From: Girardinichthys multiradiatus
Lineage: Eukaryota > Chordata > Actinopteri > Cyprinodontiformes > Goodeidae
Length of the DNA stretch: 64,000 nt
Direction: 5' to 3'
Assembly: GCF_021462225.1 (NCBI RefSeq)
Contig: NC_061797.1
Coordinates: 38,404,147 to 38,468,146, forward strand
Below, piece by piece: positions 47,744-59,790 of this stretch (position 1 is its first letter; every line of letters starts with the position of its first letter). Position numbers and translations under genes: made by a program. The notes beneath the pieces were generated by a model that was not told where the DNA came from, ran no database searches, and worked only from the letters and a program-made list of their open reading frames with translations.

Positions 47744-47812
<69 letters not shown>
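47744..47812. repeat. GT microsatellite, 69 bp
   Basis: About 34 uninterrupted GT units directly after the TTAGGG-like repeat. Uninterrupted length implies high variability. Confidence 0.97.
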
Positions 47813-47814
<2 letters not shown>

Positions 47815-49083
47815 AGTTATTTCAGGAATAAAGCAGTGTCAGTCACAGTGACACCCGTTTGCAACATTCACACTCAAGCACACACACCATCTTCTCATTA
47901 GCACAGAGCTGCACCGGGGCTGAGTAAGTGCTTCTGCATTCAGGAGTTCACATGCAGTTCTCTGTGTGTCAGAGCTCAGCAGCACAAAGCATTGTGGGGC
48001 TAAAGCTCTTTGGAAAAGTTTAATAATAAAAGTTTTATGCTTATTATTTCTGTTACCATCCCTGAACAGAAACATGCTAAAAAATATTCTAAAGAAAAAG
48101 AGATTGTGTCTTTCTAGTTTTGTTCTTTTGGTAGTTATCATATAGCTAAGTGACACAGAGGGCACAAGTTGGAGCAAGACGAAATTAGAGGTTGGATTTT
48201 GGAAGCCAGAAGTGATGCACTAGAATAGAGCCAGATATAAAAGAGAGAGAAAATAAGAGGCTTTGAAAAAGATAGAGTATAGGTCCAGAATCTAGAGGGG
48301 GAAAAATGATAATGGAAGGGATGCAGAGAAAAACAGAGGCGAGACCAGAGGCTAGTCAGAGCAAAACAGAAAAGGGCTTGAGGCTAATAAGAAACTGCTA
48401 TGAAGTCTCAAGTGGTCCTCCTTGTGTGGCGACTGAAGCCACTGAGTTGAGCTGGCAGGAAACGTAAGCATGTAAAGCTTCGAGGCCACTCACAAAAAAA
48501 GAAGCTTGCATGGAGGCAGTCACTGAACTGATCTGGCTATTTCTGTTCATGTTATTCCCAACCCATAATATTAGCTCAGCTCATGACAGCTAATCAATCT
48601 GAGCCATTTACACATCCGTGAAACCGCAATCAGCTTTTACTGTGAAGTTGTGATGCTGGGGAAGGGTTACATGTCACTCGGATCACATTTTCATACAGGA
48701 TTATGAACCTCGGGTTTTCCTCTAAATGACTGCTCCTTGACAAGATTGACTGGGATTTGATCTGCTCTGTGTCCCGAATGTTGACCAGCTCCAATCAAGC
48801 AAAAACATCAAAACCACTTAAAATGCATTCATTTCTAATATGCATTAATGGATCAGATGTGAATATTGGCATAAATATCCATGCCTTGCCAATTTATTAC
48901 AGATATTTGATGATTTAAATGAAGTTAATATAGTGTTGAAAAGGCTTGGACTGATATATGGTGGCAAATTTAGGTTAGGGATTATTGCTATTTGCTGTTC
49001 AAAGGTTATATTTTATTAATATTGCTTGTATTTTCACCTTATATTTAGGAAAAATATTAATGTTGCATAAATTACATATCACA
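47813..49083. other. Unique noncoding stretch
   Basis: No gene seen. 48500-48800 is balanced, with TCATGACAGCTAATCAATC and TTTACACATCCGTG, and might be a regulatory element. 48180-48400 is purine-rich. Confidence 0.45.
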
Positions 49084-50267
49084 TACAATGGAGAAAATAA
49101 GATTTGAACATGCTAATGTAAATTTATTTCTAATGGGGATATTGCTATGAAATTCACACCAGATGTGGGTTACAATCCAAGTATTCCACGCATGCAAAAA
49201 CATTTAATCAAATTAGTCCACATATGTGTAATAAAGTGGAATGAAATCAGGAATAAGAATTTGATAATTTTACTATAATTTGTGAAACTTTAAGTAGAAA
49301 GTACATTTCTAAGTTAACGTCTTGCGTTGCTCAGGTTTGATTTTGATTCATTGTTCAACACAATTCTTGAATGTCTTCAAGTGTTGAAGGTTCTGAAGGC
49401 TTCTTCTTTGAACTCTGATCTTCAATTCTTTCCATAGATTTTCTATTGAATTTAGGTTGGGTTATTGGCTTGGCCATTCTGGCAGCTTTAGTTTCTTTCT
49501 TTGACTACGTCTTTGGGAAAATCATCTTGCTAGCAAATCCATCCTTATTTCATCTTCAGATTCTTATCAAGAAGGTCCCAGAACATTTCTGTATTAATCC
49601 CCTCTTCACTTAAATGAAGTGTGCCAGTACCACACAGTGAAAAATAGTCCCTGACCATAATGCTCTCACTTCAAAATTTCACTGTAGGTTTGGCAGTTTT
49701 GTGGTGACATGAAATTCACAGAATTCAATTATGATCTCATCTGAACAGACCACTGAATTGACCAAATGTTTTGTAGCAAACTTTAGATGCACCTCAACAT
49801 ACTATTTTTTGTAGTGAAGTCTTGTCTAAGTGCATTCAGTGTGCTTAGAGAACATGATGGTTGAGTGCATTTCTTATCACTTTCATGAAAAAATAGATTT
49901 TCTAATTCCAGGTCTTTCTGAAGTTTTCTGTAAGTGTCATCGGCTCTTGGAAAACTCTTGTGATTGTTTTTTTGACTTTACTTTTGGAAATCTTGAGGAG
50001 CACCTGGTTGTAGCTGGTTTATGGTGAAACTATATTCTTTCTACTCCCAGATTTGGAAGATTCAGAAGTAAAGAAATGCTTCTGCAAACAATGCTATCTG
50101 TATGTTTTGCAACAATAGGTTTGAGAAAGTCTTAAGAGCTCTGGTCTTTTACTGTGAGTCAGTTAGGACTGAAGATACAATAATTTGCACTGATAGGATT
50201 ACAGATTTTAGTTAATTTACATCTCTTTTTGTAGCTCATTCTTGTATTTAATACTTATTCCCTGCAT
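49084..50267 (-). mobile_element. Full-length decayed Tc1-like element, family F
   Basis: An 1184-bp element with both termini. The left is TACAATGGAGAAAATAAG followed by ATTTGAACA. The right, in reverse complement, is the same block (AATACTTATTCCCTGCATA near 50249-50267). The transposase lies on minus. In plus order: AGAACATTTCTGTATTAATC, GAAGTGTGCCAGTACCACA, AAATTTCACTGTAGGTTTG, GCAAACTTTAGATGCACC, AATTCCAGGTCTTTCTGAAG, GGAGCACCTGGTTGTAGC and GTATGTTTTGCAACAATAGG. Numerous stops and indels make it inactive. Confidence 0.9.
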
Positions 50268-52424
50268 ATTTCCCCTTTGTTATTATATAACCTTAATAAT
50301 GGACTTGTGATTAGATTTCTTTTTTAATTTGATTACTTGAGTTGTTATTGACACCTGGTTTGATTTTCTAGTCGATATCCAATATAGATATTAGTTGATG
50401 AGTTTAATATTTTTTCCCTGCAGTAAATTTATAATACAAAAAAATTATAACAATTGCATAAACTGATGCACTTTGAGTGATCATCTTAGATTTAATAAAT
50501 AATGTTATGAATGTTATAAGCTGTACGAGGATTGGCATTTGGTTGCAGATATCTGAATTTTATGAGAACACATGCCTCTGTGATTTTACAGAGGCTGAGG
50601 AAATGAATTTATTCTTGGAACATTTTATGTTGTTAAATTATGATTAACTTTAATGCTAATCAATTTAGACATTGATTAACTGTGAATACATTGTCTGCGT
50701 TGTGTCTGCAAATTAAATTATTATTAAAGAATTAAGGTTCGGAACACATATTCTAATTTTTTTAAATATGACTTATTTTAAGTGAATTGATAAAAATTCA
50801 TGGCTGCAGAAGATCATAATACCACCATCAAGTCATGCATTAAGTATTACTTTGCATCTTATTTGAATTACTAATGTTACAATACTGAATAATACAAATA
50901 TTACCAGCATAGGAAATCTTTACTTTATTTTAGAGGTAATGTTGAGTTTTTAGTCCTCTTCCTGCAATGAATTTGATGCACTGCTGTAAACTCTAGGTTT
51001 GGAGAAGCTGTAGGTGTCGCAGTATGTTGAAGCAATCCTCTAACTATTCACTTAGCATTCAGCCACGCTCCCTGTGCTTTACTCACATGTCTGGACTCAT
51101 CAGTCCCAGCTGTAATCAGCAGTGTTCTGACAGAAAAAACAGGGGGTGTGTGTAGGGGGACGTGAAGCTAACTCAAATGAGAGGCCAGTGTAAATAGTGA
51201 CAGGGCCAATTTCAGTTCCCAATCTCACTGCAAATGGAGGTGAACAGGGGAGCACCGGGGCTTAACGAAGACATAGCACCATCTGATCACTACACCTCCG
51301 CTCACCACCAGTGTACCAGCGGGTCATGATAAAAGGATTTTGTCCTGACTTTAATCTAGAAGAAATGAAAGAAAAAGTTGGGGGGAGAAAGGCATAGAAG
51401 AGATCATCAAACAATTCATTCAGTCCCTTTTGAACAAAACCAGTACACAATGCTTTGAGTGGCTCTTTGAAAAGAAAAAAAAACAAAATGAAGTACAGCA
51501 CAGGGAGGTATCAATGGGATTCTTTTTATTTGTTTGAAATTTCAGGCAAACATCAGTAAAAGTCACTAGGTTGCTCTCAATTCAAAGATAATTCATGGAC
51601 AATGATAAAAACTTTAAACAGTTTAAAAGCAGACTTAATTCCCAGCCAGATCTTGTTTTAAGGATTTTCACATATGCTTTAGAGCAAAATCAGATGCATT
51701 ATCAGCTGTTTTCATTATATCAATTTACATGTTTGGGCTGGAGGTAAAGTTTGAGCTGCATATTCACCGGCCATGTTTACCTGATGCATGAAAAGAGCTG
51801 AACGTGCAGAAGATTTATTTAAACCTTTGGAGGTACCATTTGCTGTGTTTAGATTTGAATGTGGCATTTGGTGGGGATAGAGAAAATAAAGTTTTTGCTT
51901 ATACAAGCCCTCCTGTACATTATTTTCCTGTAGAAGCAGGGGGAGGGAAAGGAGAGGAAAGTACAAGCAGAGTTCACAGTAACTCTGCTGCAATTTTTTG
52001 TGTTCTGTATGTAAGGGCAAGAGAGGTTATTCTGGGCGAAAATGAGCAGGGCAGAGCAATCAGCTGAACGGCTGTGCAAGCCAAAACCTGCTGGGCTCAC
52101 AGTGAAATCAAATTGTTTCATATCACCTGATGCACGCCTTTGGGGAATCACAGGGAGATTTGTGGCTGCGTGTGGTACTTCATTTACAGATGAACCAAAG
52201 ATGCCCCTGACAGTGCCGTTTAGTGTCAAGCGTGTTTTGGTTGTTAGGGGCCAGTATTGGATGTTCTCCGAGAAATTCAACATAAGGAAGGATGTAAAAT
52301 CTCACAGAAAACTTGACTGAGTGTCTTTTAAATATGTTTTAAGTTCATAATGGTATAAAGTGACATTTTGTGATGAAATATGGTTACTGGTTACAGTATA
52401 GGGAAAACAAACTGAATTAGAAAA
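50268..52424. other. Unique noncoding stretch
   Basis: No gene seen. 50280-50940 is very AT-rich. 51000-51300 and 51950-52320 are balanced and non-repetitive; open frames of 144 codons (minus, 51849-52283) and about 90 codons (plus) overlap there without known motifs. Confidence 0.45.
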
Positions 52425-52700
52425 ATGCTTTTAGCCCAGACTGTACAGTAGAGCAGCTGTTTGTGTTGTTGTCTTGCCGCAAGAAGGTCCTGGGTCTGAA
52501 TCACAGCCTCAGGCATGCATGTTTTCCCTTGTGCATGAGTGGGTTCTCTCTGGGTACTCCGGCTTCCTCCCATTGTCCAAAAACACAACTGTTAGTTACA
52601 TTTTCTCACAAACATGTCCTTAGGAGTCAGTGTGTGTGTGTATGGTTGTTTGTCCTGCGTGTCTCTGTGTTGCAATGTAATGGACTACTAGCTACTAGAA
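52425..52700 (+). repeat. tRNA-like retroposon (teleost type)
   Basis: Reads TAGAGCAGCTGTTTG, TTGTCTTGCCGCAAGAAGG, TCCTGGGTCTGAATCAC (a degraded B box), GTGCATGAGTGGGTTCTC, GGTACTCCGGCTTCCTCCC, CCAAAAACACAACTG, TGTATGGTTGTTTGTCCTG and TGCAATGTAATGGAC. This word order is a very common teleost repeat with a tRNA-like head. The 3' tail seen in the minus copy at 18903-19055 (CATC repeats) is missing here. Confidence 0.8.
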
Positions 52701-53092
52701 GTGCTGCCAACTATTCAATTAGTATGGAAGGCCAATAATGCTGAAATTTGTTGTTTGTGCAGTTTTGGGCCCACTGCAAGTTTCTCTTGGATGGAAAATA
52801 CACCATGATCACAATGGAATGTGTTTGTCCTATTAACAACAACAAGACGTATTCTTAAAAACTAAATAAGCAGAATAAAGAAACAGAATTGTATGCATGT
52901 CCTTCCCATCATACAGTCATCAATGACTATTATGTGCTGTGTAGGTTTTGGTGAGGTTGTTGGTGGAGGGTCATAATGAATTAATAAAATTTTCATTGTT
53001 TTTAATGGGAAATGTGTTTTAAAAGACAAATTTTCATGATATAAGCTACCTATTCGAACCATTAAAAACACAGGTTCCACTAGAATTTGATT
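52701..53092. other. Unique noncoding stretch
   Basis: Nothing recognised. Confidence 0.5.
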
Positions 53093-53117
53093 CAGCACGT
53101 TTTCAAAAAACGTGCTG
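53093..53117. repeat. Perfect hairpin, 11-bp arms
   Basis: The arm CAGCACGTTTT (53093-53103), the loop CAA and the arm AAAACGTGCTG (53107-53117) pair fully. It lies 2 bp before the TTAA target of the piggyBac-type MITE. It may be part of the target site rather than of the MITE. Confidence 0.9.
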
Positions 53118-53123
53118 TTTTAA

Positions 53124-53339
53124 CCCTTGTGTGGTGTTCAGGTCTGCGGGACCAATTTTCATTATTTACTGAACGGAAAATGATACAATTAATGTAAATT
53201 AATTGTAAATTTGTTTCCACTCATATTATGATTTTAATTAAGTGTTTGATTGTGAGACATTAAAAATCACAAAATGCAACCGGTCCACCAGACCCAGAAA
53301 CATTGGCTGGGTAAAAACAATATGAACACCACACAAAGG
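53124..53339. mobile_element. piggyBac-type MITE with TTAA target duplication
   Basis: A 216-bp nonautonomous DNA element. The left end is CCCTTGTGTGGTGTTC and the right end is GAACACCACACAAAGG; 15 of 16 bases pair as terminal inverted repeats. TTAA stands on both sides (53120-53123 and 53340-53343), the hallmark target of piggyBac transposases. A subterminal inverted block, GGTCTGCGGGACC against GGTCCACCAGACC, follows inside. It encodes nothing and would rely on a transposase supplied elsewhere. The clean ends suggest relatively recent insertion. Confidence 0.93.
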
Positions 53340-53343
53340 TTAA

Positions 53344-55587
53344 AGGTAATGGTCTCATTATTACATGTGACAAAAATAAAACAATAACAGTGTTTTTTGC
53401 TTTCAAAATCCTTGTCATCAAGTAAATTCACAAACTAGCTCTGCAGTGCATATTTTGCACCTATAGGTCCCGAGCTCTGCAGTCTATAACACAAAAATGT
53501 GCCAATTAGAGCCTATAGCACCTCGTCTCAGCTGGCATAATTCACTTAACCCTGAGTCTGCTGCTGACAGGTAGCATCTGTTTACACATCCATCATCATG
53601 CAGGCTGCCACTCACTGTCCTTCGCATGGTGTTAAAACAAGGCGCCTCCCAACACACCCCCACGCAAAGCTATCAGACTTTCTGTTTCCATGGAAATGTG
53701 CCCTGAGAAGTCTGTGCGTCTCTCAACCCTGAAAGTTTCCCAAGTGGGATCCACTGGCAGAATACCTTGCTGTCAAAAAGAGTTGTCAAGCAGTAATCAG
53801 TGCTTTATTTGATTCCACATAAAAACACTTTAGTGACTTCCAAGTTCATTATTTTCCGTTCTGGGTTGCAGAATTTACCTGTGTGAGAAAGAAAAGTCTA
53901 AATCTGGAGAACTTTGACATACAGACATGTAATTACTCAAAGAGGCAACCTTCCTATACCCTCTGTATCATGATACCTAAATATTTTCCCCCTGTTAGGT
54001 GGAGTTTAATCAGTACATCAATGTTGAAATGAGCCTCCTTTATAAACTTTTTAAGTGTTTATTTGCATATGTTCATGACAGCGTTATCTAGCATGCTGTT
54101 CTTAAATATAGCAGTCTTTCTGGCTTTATAAACCTCTAGCTGATGTGTGATGATCCAGTGATAATACCAGTTGTGAGAGGCTGTTCTGCCTAAGATCAAA
54201 GTGCTCTTAAAATAGTGCAAAATTGACAGTGCAGCACCACAGTTTCCCAGCATAATAGCCGTCTGTTGAGCTCAGTTCGTATCTCACTAACTGCTTGTAT
54301 GCTTTAACCTTTGCTCTTCCACTGACAAGCATGGGCCAAACCATGTGTTATTTATGGCGCATGGATGGGACAATGATTTAACACAGTAGGTTGTTGGGTC
54401 GGGAGGAAGGGTCGTTTTTTCTACCCCTCTTTCGATTAATGAAAGAGCATATTCCCCATGATTTACACACAGTCCGAAGAGCTGACCTTGAATTGTGGTC
54501 CTAAGCCCGGTTGGAGTCCACATGTCGCTTTATGCACACTGTAAATGTGTTTGCTTCACCAACCCTTTCAGTCCTTGTAAGTACGGTCATTCTTTCTTCT
54601 TGTTGAATTGCAGTAAAAGAAATTGTGCTGTTCACTGAAGAATTTTAATGAGCAAGAGCCGAAACAAAACATTATCTTAGTAGCATCATTACCATTTCCA
54701 CGTCACACGGCTCCATCCAACAGGTTTCCACTACAACCATCTCCAGCTCCTATAAATTTACAATGAAGTCATTATGACAGTGCCTGCATTTATCTGCTTT
54801 GAAGGGCCATCGTCATTATTGACCTTCATTAGCTTCCATTAGTGAGCAGCAGAAAATGTGGACTGGAAAAAAATTAAATAAAAAGCTCTAACCATAAAAC
54901 AGAAGACTCGCATTCTGCACATGCAATAAACAAGTCACAGTACAGAATTGTTTGGTCTAAGTGAGACAAGGAATAACCCATACAATATGTTGCATCAGTG
55001 AAAAATGTAAAGAATACACATTAATTCAGTAAATAATCTGAGGAATATCGGTTTGAATTGGAATGTTTCATTTTCCAGATATATGAATAGAGACAGGCAA
55101 ACAGTACAAACTTATTTAATTTCAATTTAAAATGACCAAGAATACAACATACTATAACCCAGTGGCAAGAAAAATATTTAGTCTATGAAAAGAAAATCAA
55201 CAGCAGCTGAATGAAAAAACCTATTATTCCAAATAATTTAAGAATGTGTAGGTGTCAGAAAAGGGCGGCTACACGTTTTGAAATAAAGACTTCCTTAAAT
55301 TCAACCAAAAAATATTCACCTAACATTTTCCTGAACTATGAAACTTTATAATCTTTTTTGATGTCCAGCCTCAGAACTCTCATACATTTTCAGCAGCAAA
55401 CCTTTTAAAGAATAACAGCAAAATTAAAGCAAAAGAATTAATTCTGAAACAGCATTGCCATTAAAAGGGATTGGATAAAGTAATTATGCTTGGGTGGTGG
55501 GGTTCTTTATTGCTGCTGTTGTTTGTGTTAGTGAGATAAAAGCATCATCATGTAGTCAATTAGAATTTAGTTCATTGATGCAGAACA
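53344..55587. other. Unique stretch with possible regulatory blocks
   Basis: No gene seen. 53560-53780 and 54640-54860 are balanced and non-repetitive. The latter has TATAAATTTACAATGAAGTC, CATTATTGACCTTCATTAGC and TTCCATTAGTGAGCAGCAG. 54860-55440 is AT-rich. Confidence 0.4.
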
Positions 55588-56448
55588 TTACCATTGCATT
55601 TGAATAAATCTGAATTTAATTTAAAAGTTTGTTTATTTCAGTAATTTAATGAAAAAATGCAAACAAGTATATTATATTGATTAATTACACAGTGATATAT
55701 TCCAAGAGTTCATTTCTCTTTATTTTGATTAATTTGGTGCACAGTAAATAAAAACCCATTTAGTCTCTCAAGATAATTTTTATATTACACAGGACCAATA
55801 AAAAGATGATTTGTAATACAAAAATCTTATATCACATTTACAGAATCATGAGTTGGACTGCTGATTTTGACACTAGTCCGGCAGACAGTCTTTGTTACCC
55901 TCTACATGGAGGGTAAACACAAAAGGCATTGCTAAAGATCTAACTGGTAACATAATGTTATATCCTAGAATATTAAGGTAAAGTTGAGTGGAAGGAAAAG
56001 GTTTGGTAGACAAAGGTGGCCCTCATTCAGGCTAAGCTCCATAGATCATCTTTGTGGTTTCTTCTGAAAATGTATGACAGACATCAGTCCCAACAATGGA
56101 GATAAGCTGAAATCCACCTTTAACTTCAGTAGTACCACAGGCTGTTTACTTCCATGCCATGACACACTGATCCAGTACCTCACACAATAAAACAAGACAA
56201 GTATTGAGTGCAGCCACACTACAGTACTTGGACATACTCAGTAAGTCAACAGTTCAGTTTTAAAAAAAACTCTTTCTAAATATTAGCTGCAAGCCATAAT
56301 CAGCTAATTTAAGAAAAATAATTAAATTAAAATGAAAATTTATAATTCTGCATCTAAATCAGGTGAGTTTTGTTTTTTGAATTGTGTTATTGACATAATT
56401 TAATTTTTCGACGATTATCTAATGTATTGAGATGGACCTGTATTTATT
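55588..56448 (+). mobile_element. Internally deleted Tc1-like element, family D
   Basis: Both terminal regions are present in inverted orientation. The left has TTATTTCAGTAATTTAATG, TATATTATATTGATTAATTA and CAGTGATATATTCC. The right, on the other strand, shows GCAAGCCATAATCAGC, TTTTTTGAATTGTGTTATTG and TTATCTAATGTATTGAGATGGACCTGTA. Inside are scraps of transposase on plus: CTCTACATGGAGGGTAAACA, AAAGGCATTGCTAAAGATC and GTTGAGTGGAAGGAAAAGG. It then jumps to the C-terminal end, CCACAGGCTGTTTACTTCC and GACAAGTATTGAGTGC. A large central deletion leaves about 860 bp. Confidence 0.88.
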
Positions 56449-58344
56449 TTTGTTGGACATTTTCATCCTCACCGGGGTGGATTTTTAACAAAAAAATAGA
56501 CAATCAGAGCATATTAAACAGTAAAAGATAGAAACTACAGGAAAGATGTCAAGCACCTCATACATTGCAGGCAGGTATGATGTCAGTAATGACACATTAT
56601 TTAAGTCTATGCAAGGACTATTGCTGCATCACTACCTACATCAATTCCTGACGTCTTTTTATCATAACATAAAACCAAGAGAGACTACTTAATGCATGTG
56701 AACTATTAGAATAAATAGGCTTTTCATGGCCAGGGAGCTGCATTTAAGAACTCAAGTACCGCATTTGGCAGTGTTGATGTTTCAAATCCCTTTGTGCTAA
56801 TTCTTGGGTCCATTAAGTATTTTAGTTGGTTTTTAATTCATCATTATTTGTGATTAATTTGGAAAGGTGCCATGGTTTCTTTGTTTCCCTGTTTTGGCTC
56901 ATTTGCCACTCATTGTCATTGATTCAATTAAAAACGTGTTAATTCATTCTGAGCCAAACTCAACATTGTCTCAAATCTTTCGAGCCTTTTTTCACAAACC
57001 AGTCCTCTGATGATAATCCAAACTAATTTCAGATGGTTGGTGTTGGGTCTTTGGAGAGCCTCCTCAAGCACAACTTTAATCTCAGTTCACTGCCTGCCCA
57101 CCCGTCACCTACCCTTCCCCAGCAGCTGCTCTCTCCTGCCCAGTCCTGGAGGAATTTAGCACCAGCTAAAACCTCGTTTTATCTCTTACCACAACAACTT
57201 AAAACATCAATGAAGCAGAGCTCAAAGTCTAATACCTTCATTCTCAAGTGCTTTTCCTCTGATAAACCTCTCTAGCATACCCGTGCCTTGTATTCCCACA
57301 AAGAGTCAAGAGGGGGAGGATCGGTTTTGCAAAATGCAGGTGTGGGTGGTTTGCAGGGAGAGGGGAGTGCAGCTGGTTGGGGTCAGGCTCGCTCAGTGTG
57401 CTGAATGACTAATGAAAGGTTTATGGTGGCGCAGCATGACTGCCTAGTCTGAATAGTGGGCTGGAGGAAGACACGCCTTGTCTGGTTTCTAGTTCCCTCC
57501 TGGACTGTCTCTGGTTAAAAACGAGGATTTAACAAGTTCTCCCCGAACATGGGGTCACAAGCCTTCTCTTAACAAGCTCATTATTTCACATTGTTTTTGT
57601 CCTTTGCTCCTCCTCGGCGGCTGTGGCAGAGAAAAGAAATAATGTTTGATGTATGTGTCTGCAAGGGAGCTGAATAAGGATGTTTGAGAGGAACGAGCAC
57701 TAATGGATCTGCTAATGATGTGCCCCTTGCTTATGTGGATCCTTGTAGTGATGCCGGGCTGTGCATGAATATTCAGAGGCTTTTGTCTCAGAAAGAAAAG
57801 TGGCTGGTCAAGGTTGGTTTGAAGGGCAACAGACGGACAGGACACAAAAGCATGGTTTTGCTTTTCAATCAGCTTCCATCATAAAATTTACAGAGTATTA
57901 GACTATCCTGAGAGGAAAAACAAAACACCAGCTATTTATTATCCAGTGAGTGAATATGTGCGTTTTAATATGGATTTGTTTTGCTGTAACCTCAAAACAG
58001 AGCTACCAGTATTGATTCTCAATATCAAGGGATAAAAACAACTTTTTCTTTAATATCTGACCATTTATATAATTAATGCATATGTGTTCTAGAAAGTTTT
58101 GTAAGGTGGTGCAGATTGCCACTTATAATCATGGGTTCATCAACTTGTTTAGATATGTTGCTATGGCAAAATTTGATCCAATAAAAAAAAAAAAAAACAT
58201 AATGCCGTGTAGGATTTTTCCTAAATAGTCTAAATGTTTTAGCATTCACAATATTTAGAGACCATGATTTTGAAATAGTGTAACTGTCATATTTATGACC
58301 TTATTATGTGATAGTAGTATCATTTGAGGGAGGATGTGCAAGCA
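56449..58344. other. Unique stretch with possible regulatory block
   Basis: No gene seen. 57330-57880 is long, balanced and non-repetitive, with GACTAATGAAAGGTTTATGG, GGATCTGCTAATGATGTGCC and GCATGAATATTCAGAGGC. Open frames of 96 (minus) and 66 codons there show no domain. A15 lies at 58183-58197. Confidence 0.4.
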
Positions 58345-59200
58345 GTAAGTGCTGTTTCAGGTCATGCCCCAATCGAACTCAAGCCCAAACTTTGAGTAGG
58401 CCAATTTAAAACCTTTTTTTAAACCATCAGAGGTGTACTCTGGTTTAAAATCAGGAACAGAAGGCTGGACATTCTCCATTTGAGTTGTCTGCTAGAGATG
58501 TGAATTATGACAAGTCCTCTAGGTTCTGAGGAAGCAAAACAGTCACAAACAAACTATGATACTACCACCACCACGTTTGACTATTGCTGTGCTGGTTTAT
58601 GCCAGATATAACAGGTAACACACCTTAGAAAACTTCCACTTTTTTATTGTTCATAAAATATTATCCCAAAGTCTTGGCAATCATTACGATGTTCTTAGCA
58701 AATGTGAGACAGGCCATTGTTTTGTTTTTGGTCAACAGTAGTTTTCTCTAATGGATGCCATTTTTGTCCAGTCACTTTCCTATTGGTGAATCATGAACAG
58801 CTACCTTAACTGAGACCACTGTTCCATGTTTTCTCCATTTGGCTCTCACAGTGGTTTGCTGGAGTACCAAGGCTCTAAAAAAAAGCTCTGTTACCCTTTG
58901 CAGACTAACAGATGTCAACAACTTTATTGCTTGTCTTGAATTTTGTTAGAACTTTAGGGGTATAATGTGTTGCTTCTTGAGATGTTTAACCTACTTCCTG
59001 CTGTCCAACAGGTTCTGGTTCAGTGATTTCTTGATTTTAAGGTCTGGCAGTATTCAGGCCTGGGTAGGGCCTGTAAAATTCAACTAAAAAATGCAATTAA
59101 TCACCATTAATTCATGATTTAACTAAGTTTGAATCATATTTTCACACAGGCTTAGTTTGAAAAGATTATTTCTCTCAATCAATGAAATTATCCTTTACCT
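58345..59200 (-). mobile_element. Tc1-like element, family B, lacking its left end
   Basis: From GGTCATGCCCCAATCGAAC the copy follows the family through GGACATTCTCCATTTGAG, GCAAAACAGTCACAAAC, CTACCACCACCACGTTTGAC, AAAGTCTTGGCAATCATTAC, GAGACAGGCCATTG, GTGAATCATGAACAGC, CTCTCACAGTGGTTTGCTGG, GCAGTATTCAGGCCTGGG and TTAATTCATGATTTAACTAAG. The right terminal region ends decayed at about 59200. The transposase lies on minus and is broken. Confidence 0.85.
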
Positions 59201-59599
59201 TTTTTTGTCATAACGTGTTTGCTAAAACAATTAATGTGTTTGAAGCCTTTCAGGCTGCTGTTTCGTTCTGTTTATTTGAAAGCAGTTTTTGGGACTCTCC
59301 CATACAAGACAAAGCAAGGGATCATGAAGGTTACATAGGTTCAGATTTTATTTAAATAGATAACAAGTTATCATAAGGTTTAATACTGAATGTCCATTTT
59401 GTCCAAATTTTAAATGTGAAGCTGATGTTATTCAGTGGGATATGCTTAAAATACTGTCAAATGATCAAAACAACACTCAGCTGACAATTTCAGTTCAGAT
59501 GAAATGTGCCCAAAATCTAACATCTGTGAAACTCTCTGGCAACAAAGAGGAAAACCTCTTTTTGAATGGCTAGTATTATAATAATAATAATTTTTATTG
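59201..59599. other. Unique noncoding stretch
   Basis: Nothing recognised; a short ATA repeat at 59578-59592 borders the SINE. Confidence 0.5.
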
Positions 59600-59790
59600 T
59601 GGTTCTCATTGCAGTTGTACATTCCAGTGAAATTTGTCCATCCCATAGGGAGCTGTATGCGGCTGGGCGGTGCCCAGGGAGCATTTCAGGGCTAAGGGTA
59701 TTGCTCAAGGACCCAAAGTGGCAGTGTGTGGGATTTGTACCACCCTCCCAGAACACAAGTGTGTTCCTCTAACTACTAGACTACCACATC
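59600..59790 (-). repeat. Degraded tRNA-derived SINE, minus strand
   Basis: On minus it reads GTAGTCTAGTAGTTAGAGG, an A-box-like head, then TGTGTTCTGGGAGG and a degenerate B box (GGTACAAATCCC). The plus strand shows TATTGCTCAAGGACCCAAAG, the common teleost word GCTCAAGG in the SINE body. More decayed than 37874-38112. Confidence 0.65.

Noticed and set aside
51849..52283. 144-codon open frame on minus
   Set aside because: No recognisable domain; overlaps equally open frames on plus, so it gives no coding signal.
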